This document shows, one piece after another, positions 53,023 through 60,544 of a stretch of 64,000 nucleotides of DNA. The stretch's first letter is position 1; each line of letters starts with the position of its first letter. Below the pieces are notes generated by a model, which had not been told where the DNA came from, did not search any database, and was given only the letters and a program-made list of their open reading frames with translations. Both the position numbers and the translations under genes were made by a program. Source of the DNA: Candidatus Tectomicrobia bacterium (GTDB lineage Bacteria; UBA8248); the NCBI GenBank assembly GCA_016192135.1, contig JACPUR010000001.1:315840-379839 (forward strand), in the 5' to 3' direction.

Positions 53023-53271
53023 TTTTCAGTCAGGCGCCCGGAAATCGGGCGATCCGCAAAACCTCCCTGAAGTGCTTGCTCTCTCCGGCGAATTTCCCTG
53101 TCGCTCGTTCATGCTGTACGGAATTCGGCCAATCCTTCGGGAAGCGGGCCTCCCTCCCTGTGCGCCTTCGCCCGCCAGACGGCGGCCGGGCCCACTTACG
53201 AACCGCGTCAAATTCAGGGAAAAAGGCCTAAAAGAGCCTTTGGTCGTAAATTCTTTCCCCACCCCGCCCCC
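53023..53271. other. Intergenic region upstream of the selenoprotein operon
   Basis: No convincing gene. A CGCCCG-gaaat-CGGGCG hairpin at 53035-53051 lies just after the activator stop. The rest is upstream of a sigma-54 promoter and should hold activator-binding sites, none of which I could define. Confidence 0.5.
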
Positions 53272-53287
53272 CGGCACCTCCCTTGCT
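53272..53287 (+). promoter_or_regulatory. Sigma-54 promoter of the selenoprotein-cytochrome operon
   Basis: CGGCACCTCCCTTGCT has GG (53273-53274) and GC (53285-53286) ten bases apart, GGCAC and TTGCT both consensus. It lies 76 bp upstream of the first gene and directly after the gene of a sigma-54 activator. Confidence 0.75.
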
Positions 53288-53362
53288 CTTCCATGCGTAA
53301 CTGAATCCGGGGTGCGCCCCCGTATGGATCGGCGCGGCCGGCAGGTCTGAAGAGGAGGCTCG

Positions 53363-53941
53363 ATGATGAGGTATGGAAAGGTGTGGTTTTTGGCTTTGCT
53401 GCTCGGGGGGAGCCTGCTTCTGGCGCCTCCCGGAAGTCAGGCGGGCGGCCTCGACGCGGTCAAGGTAGGGGCGCCCGCTCCCGATTTCACGCTGCGCGAT
53501 TGGAGCAGCGCCCAAAAGGAGCACACCCTGAGCGAGCTCAAGGGGGAAAAAGTGGTGGTGCTCCACTTCGGGAGCTCGAGCGACTGGGGCTATGTGAAGC
53601 AGATCGGCCCCATGAACGAGCTTTACAAGAAGTTCCGCGGGAAAGGGGTCGCCTTCTACACGATTTACGGCCCTGAAACGGACGGAAAATGGCAGCCCAA
53701 GACGGACTTCGACCGGCTCGAACGGGCGAGAGGCCTCCGTTTCGCCTACGGCCTGCAAACGCATGGGCGCATGCTCGTCCCTGTCCTGGCCGACGAACTC
53801 GACAACCGGACTTTCAAGGCCTACGGGGAGACGCCCAACAGCGTGATCATCATCGACAAGGAGGGGAAGATCGTCTCCAAGATGGCCAATGCGGATGTGA
53901 AGGCGGTCGAGAAAGCCCTCAAAAATCTGGTCAGTGAGTAG
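53363..53941 (+). CDS. Exported thioredoxin-fold protein, Asp in place of Sec
   Basis: A 192-residue protein with a signal peptide (VWFLALLLGGSLLLAPPGSQA) and an AhpC/TSA-like thioredoxin fold (GAPAPDFTLRDW, then VVVLHFGSSSDWGYVKQ). It is a paralogue of the next gene product: YGETPNSVIIIDKEGKI matches YGQNPNGITIIDPDGKI. The redox position occupied by selenocysteine 74 there is Asp74 here, so this copy cannot do thiol chemistry at that site. It may be a binding partner of its active paralogue. It is the first gene behind the sigma-54 promoter and is followed after 12 bp. Confidence 0.8.
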   Translation: MMRYGKVWFLALLLGGSLLLAPPGSQAGGLDAVKVGAPAPDFTLRDWSSAQKEHTLSELKGEKVVVLHFGSSSDWGYVKQIGPMNELYKKFRGKGVAFYTIYGPETDGKWQPKTDFDRLERARGLRFAYGLQTHGRMLVPVLADELDNRTFKAYGETPNSVIIIDKEGKIVSKMANADVKAVEKALKNLVSE

Positions 53942-53953
53942 GGAGGAGAAGGC

Positions 53954-54559
53954 ATGTCTAAGTTAACGCGGTTCGGTCTGGGCCTCGCCGCTCTCGGCCT
54001 TCTGGGCTGGGCGGTTCCGGGGCACGCGTACACCCGGGAGGAGCTGGCGAAGTACGAAGAAAAGGCCATGATGGCGCCCGAGTGGACCCTTCAAGGCATG
54101 GACGGCAAGACATATAGCCTCAAGGACTACCGGGGCAAAGAGTACGTCGCCATCCAGACCGGGAGCTCCACCTGAACGATGTACAACGCGCAGTGGTCTG
54201 CTGCGCAGAAGCTCATCAAGAAGTGGGACGGGCGCTTCAGCAAGCTCCCTCTCAAGATCTTCACCCTGTACAACCAGGAAGCCCACCTCGACTGGCAGGC
54301 GAAGACCCTCGATGAGCGCACCGAGCGCGCCAAATGGCACGGCAAGCTCTGCGCCCTGACCACGAGCCAGGAGCAGATCGAGTCGGTCGTCGTGGACAAC
54401 CCCGACAATAAGACCAACATCGCCTACGGCCAGAATCCCAACGGCATCACGATCATCGATCCGGACGGGAAGATCATTTATTACCGCGACTGGTTCCGCT
54501 ACGGCGAAGTGGACAAGTTCTTCGAGGATCTCTTCAAGAAGAAGACGGCGAGTCAGTAA
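53954..54559 (+). CDS. Selenoprotein 1: exported thioredoxin-fold protein with GSSTU motif
   Basis: A 201-residue protein read through one in-frame TGA (54173-54175, residue 74). Before it comes a signal peptide (GLGLAALGLLGWAVPGHA) and the first half of a thioredoxin fold ending VAIQTGSST. After it comes TMYNAQWSAAQKLIKKW and the rest of the fold, ending TIIDPDGKIIYY...LFKKKTASQ. GSSTU resembles the GSxTU redox motif of deiodinase-like and other selenoproteins. A SECIS-like hairpin follows the TGA. Read as a stop, TGA would leave two useless halves in the same frame in an otherwise intact operon. GGAGG precedes the ATG. Confidence 0.85.
54173..54206 (+). promoter_or_regulatory. UGA recoding site and bacterial SECIS 1
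   Basis: The TGA is at 54173-54175. Stem GCGCAG (54188-54193) pairs with CTGCGC (54201-54206), extended by a U-G pair, leaving apical loop GGUCU. The loop G is the 23rd base counted from the U of UGA. E. coli fdhF has the same GGUCU loop at nearly the same distance. Confidence 0.8.
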
Positions 54560-54656
54560 TTGATGTCAGAACCCTTCACCCGGGTTGTTCACGCGCCCGG
54601 GTCGAAAGGACATAAACCCGCTCTTGGCTTTCACCGAGGGCATGAGGTGCCGGGCG

Positions 54657-55697
54657 ATGAGACAAATCTTTCGGATGTTGAGCGGTGTTTGGATATTGGC
54701 GCTGGCGCTCGGTCCCGCCGGCGCGGCGGCGGCGGAGAAAATCCCTCTCGCCTACAAGGGCCAATCGGCCGCTCTCAGCTACCAGATCGACGTGAAGTCC
54801 CACCACGTGGTTTTCGACCATGGCGGGGGCGGCTGGCGCGGAAAAACCCCCGAGCGCTCCCATCACGAGATCCTGAACTTCGATCTCAAGTCGCAGAAGA
54901 ACCCGGGCGGAGTGTTGAGCCAGATCAGCACCTTCACCGGCGTCAACGGCAAGGGTTCAAAGCTTTGGGGGAAAGAAGGCGATGTGCCCGTCCTCTGGCT
55001 CAAGCGCGAACAGATCGTCGGCAGCAGCCAGCTCATGGACATGGACGCCCTGGGGAAGGTGGTGAAGGCCACCGGCGCCCCCCATTTCATGTCGCCGGGC
55101 TATAAGCAGAAGCCCGACCCGGATGGGCCCCCGATGGACCTGTACCGGGTCCTGACGATGATTTTCCCGCAGTTTCCGGCTAAGGCCGTCGGCGTGGGCG
55201 ACTCCTGGGTGGTGCGGGACAGGTTCATCGTCGGTCCCGCCGAGGACAAGGCCGACGCGAATATCCAGCAGCGGAGCCACAAGCTTGAGGCCAAGATCCG
55301 GCGTGACTTCCGCCTCACCTTCAAGGGATTCGAGGAGCAGAAGGGTTACCGGGTGGCGCGGATCGCGTTCGAGGGCAAATTCGGCACCGACATCAAGGGA
55401 ATCGAGCCGAACAACGGCCACTACATCACCGCCACGGGCACGGCGGCGGGGGAGTTCCTGTTCGCCCCGGAGCAGGGCCTGCTGGTCGGGGCCGACTTCA
55501 AAAGCAAGTTCGACTTCAGCTACGCCACCGACGGTGTGCTCGTCGGGTACTACCTCACGCCCAAGGAGCGGATCAGCCTCCTTCTCGAGGACCGGACGAC
55601 CCCGCCCATCCCTTGGCGCGCGGAGCAGCAGGTCCGGTTGGAATTGAAAAAGCAGACGGCGGGTATCGATCCGTCCGTGAAGAGAGCGTCCCGCTAG
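54657..55697 (+). CDS. Exported beta-rich protein of unknown function
   Basis: A 346-residue protein with a signal peptide (MLSGVWILALALGPAGAAAA) and many alternating strands (AALSYQIDVKSHHVVFDH, IRRDFRLTFKGFEEQKGYRV, FLFAPEQGLLVGADFKSKFDF). The pattern looks like a secreted or outer-membrane-associated beta domain; I do not recognise the family. There are no cysteines in the mature part, so it is not a redox protein itself. Starts at 54642 and 54585 are also possible; 54657 gives the cleanest signal peptide. Its place between the Sec protein and a CPLC protein suggests a substrate-binding or scaffold role. Confidence 0.65.
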   Translation: MRQIFRMLSGVWILALALGPAGAAAAEKIPLAYKGQSAALSYQIDVKSHHVVFDHGGGGWRGKTPERSHHEILNFDLKSQKNPGGVLSQISTFTGVNGKGSKLWGKEGDVPVLWLKREQIVGSSQLMDMDALGKVVKATGAPHFMSPGYKQKPDPDGPPMDLYRVLTMIFPQFPAKAVGVGDSWVVRDRFIVGPAEDKADANIQQRSHKLEAKIRRDFRLTFKGFEEQKGYRVARIAFEGKFGTDIKGIEPNNGHYITATGTAAGEFLFAPEQGLLVGADFKSKFDFSYATDGVLVGYYLTPKERISLLLEDRTTPPIPWRAEQQVRLELKKQTAGIDPSVKRASR

Positions 55698-55724
55698 GGC
55701 CTTGGCGTGAAGGGGAGAAGAAGG

Positions 55725-56246
55725 ATGTGGAGCCGGCTTGTTAGGAAAGCGGCCGCCGTCGCGGGATCGGCCCTCCTGATGGTTCTTGCGGCCACGGGAA
55801 CCCAGGCGGCAGGTGTGGGCGAGCCGGCTCCCTCCTTCACCCTCCTCGACGCAGTTTCGAAGCGGGAAATCCGGCTCCACGAGTTCCGGGGACGTACCGT
55901 GGTGATGTGGGTGTGGGACACGGTTTGCCCCCTCTGCCTGGACGAAGGCAAAGCCATTGACCAGTTTATCGCCGGGCGCCCGGACCTCGCGGGACTCCTC
56001 GTCATCGAGCGGGGCGACGAGATGGATCTCGAAATCGAGGGGCAGATCTACCAGCCCCGGATGCATCTCCTGGTGGACAAGAAGGCGGCGGTCGAGAAGA
56101 GCTACGGCCTCACCCGGCTGCCCGTGCTTATCATCGTGGATCGGACCGGGCGAGTTCGATACCGGGGATCGTACGACGGGAATTGCCGGCTGGCGGAGCA
56201 CATTGCCCGCATCGAGGCCGCAACGGTTTTACGTGGCTGCCTGTGA
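55725..56246 (+). CDS. Exported thioredoxin-fold protein with CPLC motif
   Basis: A 173-residue protein: signal peptide (AVAGSALLMVLAATGTQAAG), GEPAPSFTLLDAVSKREIRL, then the redox motif WVWDTVCPLCLDEG and the cis-proline region TRLPVLIIVDRTGRVRY. The WVWD..CP.C context matches the CPVU protein at 57326, so these two are paralogues with cysteine and selenocysteine in the same place. It probably exchanges disulfides with the other carriers of the operon. The start at 55725 follows GGGGAGAAGAAGG. Confidence 0.8.
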   Translation: MWSRLVRKAAAVAGSALLMVLAATGTQAAGVGEPAPSFTLLDAVSKREIRLHEFRGRTVVMWVWDTVCPLCLDEGKAIDQFIAGRPDLAGLLVIERGDEMDLEIEGQIYQPRMHLLVDKKAAVEKSYGLTRLPVLIIVDRTGRVRYRGSYDGNCRLAEHIARIEAATVLRGCL

Positions 56247-56262
56247 CTTTCAGGAGAAGGAA

Positions 56263-56817
56263 ATGATCGTCTTGAATCGCCTCAAGGGGGCAAGTCTGGC
56301 GGGCCTCTTTCTGCTCGGGCTGACAGGTCTCGCGCTGGCGGCCTCCCCGCCGAAGTCCAAGGAGCCGCAGAAAAAGGCCGCCAAGGAGGCCGTCGCGGTA
56401 CCGGGCGCGGCATCGGCGGACCCGAGGTGGAGCGAGAAGCACCGGAAATATGAAGAGAAAAACTGGGCATTCGATATCGTGAACGGCAACATCCGCTTCT
56501 CCCACGGCAATCACAAGAACCGCGACCGGTGGTTCCGGGCCTACTTCCGGCAGGGGTACTCGTGCGGAATCTGCCACAGCACGGCCGTGCCCCAGGATGA
56601 CGGAAAAGGGTATGTGAAGATGAGCAAGGGGGACCCCCTCGCGACGGTTGAGGATATCCGGGACGCGAAGGACGAGGCGTACGCGTATGGGGTATCCATG
56701 CTCACTTGCTTGGGCAACTGCCACAACGGCTTCACGGCGCCCAACAACTGCGACTGGTGCCACCTGCCCCAGAGCAAGCCGATCAAGGAAGGGCAGAAGG
56801 AGATCAAAAAATGGTAA
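56263..56817 (+). CDS. Triheme cytochrome c with a CX3CH site
   Basis: A 184-residue exported protein: signal peptide (LAGLFLLGLTGLALAA), a lysine-rich linker, then three heme-type motifs: CGICH, CLGNCH and CDWCH. The middle one has three residues between the cysteines. Other histidines (FSHGNHKNR) could be distal ligands as in cytochrome c3/c7 proteins. It overlaps the next thioredoxin-like gene by 7 bp, so the two are coupled and may exchange electrons between thiol and heme carriers. Confidence 0.8.
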   Translation: MIVLNRLKGASLAGLFLLGLTGLALAASPPKSKEPQKKAAKEAVAVPGAASADPRWSEKHRKYEEKNWAFDIVNGNIRFSHGNHKNRDRWFRAYFRQGYSCGICHSTAVPQDDGKGYVKMSKGDPLATVEDIRDAKDEAYAYGVSMLTCLGNCHNGFTAPNNCDWCHLPQSKPIKEGQKEIKKW

Positions 56818-57326
56818 GGGGGAAAACGCGCTGGTTTGCCTGGACGGGGGCCCTCCTCCTGTCGGCGTCCCTGGGCTTTATGGCATTCCAGTATCTTTTC
56901 GCCCCGGCCGGAGAGAGTGCCCCCGACCTTCGCCTCCAGAATCTCGCTGGTGAAGAGATTCGCCTCTCTCAGTTGCGGGGGAAAACGGTGGTGGTCAATT
57001 TCTGGGCCACCTGGTGCCAGCCTTGTGTTTACGAGATTCCAGAACTGGCCCGCTTCTCCGAGTCCCAGCGCGACCGGAACGTGGTCGTCCTCGGGGTGGC
57101 CATGGACAAGAACGTGGACAAGGTGCGGGACTTTGTCCAGCGGTTCAAAGTCTCCTATCCGATCGTGATCGGAGATATCGCCACCGCCCGGCTTTGGCAG
57201 GTACGGGGGCTTCCGATGACCTTCATCATATCTCCGGCGGGGAAGGTCGATCGGGTAATACCGGGAGGAATCACCCAGGCCGCCTTGGAGGCGGCCATCC
57301 GGCCGCGTGCGGGAGGAGCCTCCTGA
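56811..57326 (+). CDS. Membrane-tethered TlpA/ResA-like thioredoxin
   Basis: A 171-residue protein with an uncleaved-looking N-terminal helix (FAWTGALLLSASLGFMAF), GESAPDLRLQNLAGEEIRL, the active site WATWCQPCVYEIP and the cis-proline loop RGLPMTFIISPAGKV. This is the ResA/TlpA/DsbE family, reductants of apocytochrome c or other periplasmic disulfides, normally recharged by CcdA. CcdA is encoded at the end of the same operon. It overlaps the triheme cytochrome gene and shares one base (TGATG) with the next gene. Confidence 0.9.
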   Translation: MVRGKTRWFAWTGALLLSASLGFMAFQYLFAPAGESAPDLRLQNLAGEEIRLSQLRGKTVVVNFWATWCQPCVYEIPELARFSESQRDRNVVVLGVAMDKNVDKVRDFVQRFKVSYPIVIGDIATARLWQVRGLPMTFIISPAGKVDRVIPGGITQAALEAAIRPRAGGAS

Positions 57327-57958
57327 TGCATGCCCGGCGGGATTTCCGGAAATTCTTCTCGGCCCTGTGCGCGGCCCTCATGGCAGTGGCCGTGTCGCCC
57401 GCGCCCTCGCTCGCGGTGGAGCTTTGCCAGCAGGCCCCCAATTTCAAGGCGTACGAGGTGGTGCAGGAAGAGGACTTCGACTTCCACGCCTACCGGAAGG
57501 GAAGCGTGACGCTCTTCTGGATCTGGGATTGGGCCAAGGAGTGCCCCGTCTGAGGGCCGGCGGGGAAGGCCCTCGGTGAGAGGGTCCAGCGTTTCTCGAA
57601 GCGGGGGGTCAAAGGCGTCCTCCTCGTCGAACGGGCGGATGAGAAGATGGTGGCCCTCGCAGCATACGGCATCTTCGGGGACAGCGTGCCCTACGCGACG
57701 GCGGTGGATCGCGGAGGAAAGACGGCGCGCGCGTACGGGCTCGATCCCGATCGCCTTCCCGCTATCTTCATCCTCGATCGGGCGGGCCGCATCCGCTACA
57801 TCGGTTTCGAGGAAGACGTGAAGGCTCTCCTCAAGCAAACTGATTCCGAAATTGACCGCGTTGCAGATGCGCTCCTGAGAGAGAAGGGGCGGGATGCGGC
57901 TGACCTCCAGGGGATAAAGGGATTCAGTCCCCGCTGCGAAACAAAAGGGAGATCGTAA
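57326..57958 (+). CDS. Selenoprotein 2: exported thioredoxin-fold protein with CPVU motif
   Basis: A 210-residue protein read through an in-frame TGA (57551-57553, residue 76). It has a signal peptide (FFSALCAALMAVAVSPAPSLA), then LFWIWDWAKECPV, Sec76, GPAGKALGERVQRF, and the C-terminal thioredoxin half with LPAIFILDRAGRIRYIG. CPVU replaces the CPLC of the paralogue at 55725, so Sec stands at the resolving position of a CxxC motif. A SECIS-like hairpin follows. The frame is open from 57326 to 57958 apart from this codon. It ends one base before the tetraheme cytochrome start. Confidence 0.85.
57551..57586 (+). promoter_or_regulatory. UGA recoding site and bacterial SECIS 2
   Basis: The TGA is at 57551-57553. 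Stem GGCCCTC (57568-57574) pairs with GAGGGTC (57580-57586), including one G-U pair, around apical loop GGUGA. The loop G is the 25th base from the U of UGA. Confidence 0.75.
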
Positions 57959-57959
57959 G

Positions 57960-59291
57960 ATGAAGGGCTTCCGCGGCCGGTGGGTGGCGGCAGGGGTGCT
58001 CGCCGCAGTCGCCTTCTTGCCTTTCCAAAACCCCGTCGTAGCGCACGCGGAAACCGCCTCGAAGGGCCCCGCCCTCGATGGGGAGCGGCTGATACGCGAT
58101 CTCAACTGCGCGGCCTGCCACCAATTGGGAAAGGGCCTCAAAAGCTCCTTTCCCGAGAACCACCAGGTCGGGCCGGATCTGAGCCACGAGGGAGAGAAGG
58201 TGCGCCCGGAGTGGCTCTTTGACTTCCTGAAGGATCCCCGCCCTCTCCGGCCTGGAATCGAGGCCCGGATGCCCAAATTCCGGCTCTCCGACGAGGCCGC
58301 GCTCGGCATCACGCTTTATCTCTCTTCGCTTCGCCCGAAGGGCGCCGCCGCCGAGGCGGATTCGCGCCGGAAGCCTTCACCGCCGTCCCCTGGCCATCTG
58401 GCGGAGGGGAAAAAATATTTTGACGACCTGGAGTGCGCCAAGTGCCATTTCCCGCCCGGCCAGCGTCCGGCGGCTGGCCTTTCCGTGCAGGAACTGGGGC
58501 CCGATCTGGGCCTGGCGCGCGCCCGTTTGAATCCCGACTGGGTTCTCCGCTGGCTCAAGACTCCTCAGGCGATCCAGCCCGGGACCAAGATGCCCAATTT
58601 CTTCTATGACGACGCCGGCCAGCCCCTCGACGAGAACGCCGAGAAGATGATGATCGGTGTGCGGGATTATGTGATGCAGGCTGGAGAGGCGAAGCCCTCC
58701 CCGAACTTCCGAAAGGCCCTGGAGCGCCTCCCTTGGGTGACCGTGGCCCGCGGGCGGGAGCTCATGGTGGAGCTCAACTGCGTGGGCTGCCACCCGGTGG
58801 AGGGCCTCCCGAAGCCGAAGAAGGTGGGACCCGCCCTCGCCTTCGAGGGGGACCGGGTGAAGCCGGACTGGCTCGCCCAGTTCCTGCGCGAGCCGCGGGT
58901 CATTCGTCCGATGGAGCCGGCCGCCATGCCCGACTTCCGGCTGTCGGGGGGCGAAGCGGCAGCCGTCGCCGAGTTCATCGCAGCCCGCTGGAAAGAGGAG
59001 GCCCGCGACGCTTCGGCGGTGGGAGAGCAGAGCCTGACGGCCGCCCTGGCCGTCAAGGGAAAGAGCATGTGGGAGCAAGAGCTGGGCTGCTCCTCTTGCC
59101 ACCGGTTCGGAGAGAAGGGCAGTATCGGAGGGCCCATCCTCACCGGCCTAAGCGAGCGCCTCAATCCCGCATGGCTGTTCCGTTGGGTGAAAGATCCCAA
59201 GCACTTCCTGCCCAACACTCCGATGCCCAGGGTTCCTCTCACGGACGATGAGGCGAAGGCGATTGTGGCCTATCTCTTCAGCCGGAGATAA
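57960..59291 (+). CDS. Secreted tetraheme cytochrome c
   Basis: A 443-residue exported protein: signal peptide (WVAAGVLAAVAFLPF), then four modules with CAACH, CAKCH, CVGCH and CSSCH. Each is followed by the W..FL.(D/E)P segment, a methionine in (R/K)MP.F or AMPDF and an E-A-rich helix, exactly as in the pentaheme protein at 25803, of which it lacks the N-terminal single-heme domain. PGTKMPNFFYDDAGQP here matches PGTKMPDFFYSGGQP there. It likely accepts electrons from, or gives them to, the selenoprotein/thioredoxin relay. Confidence 0.85.
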   Translation: MKGFRGRWVAAGVLAAVAFLPFQNPVVAHAETASKGPALDGERLIRDLNCAACHQLGKGLKSSFPENHQVGPDLSHEGEKVRPEWLFDFLKDPRPLRPGIEARMPKFRLSDEAALGITLYLSSLRPKGAAAEADSRRKPSPPSPGHLAEGKKYFDDLECAKCHFPPGQRPAAGLSVQELGPDLGLARARLNPDWVLRWLKTPQAIQPGTKMPNFFYDDAGQPLDENAEKMMIGVRDYVMQAGEAKPSPNFRKALERLPWVTVARGRELMVELNCVGCHPVEGLPKPKKVGPALAFEGDRVKPDWLAQFLREPRVIRPMEPAAMPDFRLSGGEAAAVAEFIAARWKEEARDASAVGEQSLTAALAVKGKSMWEQELGCSSCHRFGEKGSIGGPILTGLSERLNPAWLFRWVKDPKHFLPNTPMPRVPLTDDEAKAIVAYLFSRR

Positions 59292-59303
59292 AGGAGCGCC
59301 GAC

Positions 59304-60032
59304 GTGCCGGTTGCCACAGTAGGCCTGACGACGGCGTTTGCGGCCGGGCTGCTCTCCTTCCTTTCTCCTTGCGTTCTGCCGCTGGTTCCTGGCTACGTGG
59401 CCTTTATCTCAGGGGTTTCCCTTGAGGAAATGGAAAAGGCGGTAGACCGGACGCGGAATATGAGGAAGGCGGTAGCCGCTTCCTTGCTCTTCGGGGCGGG
59501 TTTCACGGTCGTTTTCGTCCTCATGGGCGCCACCGCCACTTTGGCGGGGCAATTCCTCTTCAGCCGGTTCCTCTTTCTCCAGCGCGCGGCGGGGGTTCTT
59601 ATCATCCTCTTCGGACTTCATGTCCTGGGGATTCTCCCGATTCGCTTTCTGTACCGGACGATGGCGGTCACTGTCGAGCGGCGCTCCGTAAGTCTGGGGG
59701 GAGCCTTTTTCGTTGGGGTGGCCTTCGCATTCGGATGGACGCCCTGCATCGGCCCCGTCCTCGCGGGCATTCTGGCATTCGCGGGCACCCAGCAGACCGT
59801 TCAGGAAGGAATGCTTCTGCTTTTGACTTACTCTTTCGGGCTCGGCATCCCTTTCCTCCTCACCGCCGTAGCCATGAACATGTTCCGGACGGTCCTCCAG
59901 CAGGTGCGCAAGTATATGCGCCATGTGGAGCTGGGCAGTGGCGCCCTGCTGATCCTCATCGGTGTTCTCATCGCCACTGACAACCTGTCTTGGCTCGCTT
60001 ACACGCTGGGCATACCGGGAATCGCTCAATAA
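59304..60032 (+). CDS. ccdA: CcdA-type transmembrane thiol reductase
   Basis: A 242-residue, six-helix protein. The two redox cysteines are in LLSFLSPCVLPLVPGY and FGWTPCIGPVLAGI, conserved throughout CcdA/DsbD-beta. It carries electrons from cytoplasmic thioredoxin across the inner membrane to periplasmic thioredoxin-like proteins, here most likely those of 56811, 55725, 53954 and 57326. The start is GTG at 59304 with AAAGGAG upstream. It is the last gene of the operon; the comM remnant follows after 9 bp. Confidence 0.9.
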   Translation: MPVATVGLTTAFAAGLLSFLSPCVLPLVPGYVAFISGVSLEEMEKAVDRTRNMRKAVAASLLFGAGFTVVFVLMGATATLAGQFLFSRFLFLQRAAGVLIILFGLHVLGILPIRFLYRTMAVTVERRSVSLGGAFFVGVAFAFGWTPCIGPVLAGILAFAGTQQTVQEGMLLLLTYSFGLGIPFLLTAVAMNMFRTVLQQVRKYMRHVELGSGALLILIGVLIATDNLSWLAYTLGIPGIAQ

Positions 60033-60041
60033 ATCTCTTTT

Positions 60042-60527
60042 TCACCTTCCCGCCGGCCTGTCGAGCTGCCGGTACTGGATGGCCTCGGCCAGATGGGCGG
60101 GGGCGATGCTCGCTTCTCCCGCCAAGTCGGCAATCGTTCTCGCCAATTTCAGCACCCGGTGGTAGGCCCTGGCCGAGAGGCCGAGCCGCTGGACGGCCAT
60201 CTGGAGGAGCCTTTTTCCCTCGGCGTCCGTCCGGCAGAAGCGGTTGACGAGGGCCGCCCCCATGTGGGCGTTGGAGTGAATCCCGGTTATTCCCTCGAAG
60301 CGGGCGCGCTGCACGGCGCGGGCGGCCTCGACCCGGGCGCGGATGGCTTCTGAGGATTCCCCCTCGGGCTCCTCGGCCAACTCCTTCCAGGGCAGCCTCG
60401 GCACCTCGATGTGGATGTCGATGCGGTCGAGCAAGGGCCCCGAGAGGCGCGAGCGGTAGCGCTCGACCAGCTTGGGGGTGCAGGAACAGGCCTTGGCGGT
60501 GTCTCCCAGGTGGCCGCACATGCAGGA
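60042..60527 (-). pseudogene. comM: comM 3' fragment, N-terminal two thirds missing
   Basis: Encodes about 160 residues of the C-terminal part of ComM/YifB (CGHLGDTAKACSCTPKLVERY, then RSRLSGPLLDRIDIHIEVP and SARAYHRVLKLARTIADLAG, ending YRQLDRPAGR). Similarity stops at CMCGHLGD, where intact proteins have a further 300 residues including the ATPase P-loop. Upstream in frame there is soon a stop. The ATG near the break is accidental. A gene for this AAA+ DNA-uptake helicase presumably exists elsewhere. Confidence 0.85.
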
Positions 60528-60544
60528 TTCCGTGGCTCTTTGGG

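Noticed and set aside
53954-57958. TGA codons at 54173 and 57551 as real stops making two split pseudogenes
   Set aside because: Both occur at redox positions, in frame, followed by GGU-loop hairpins, inside an otherwise intact overlapping operon.
53954-57958. Genome-wide UGA reassignment to an amino acid
   Set aside because: TGA is used as the normal stop in many genes here, including ATGA and GTGA overlaps.
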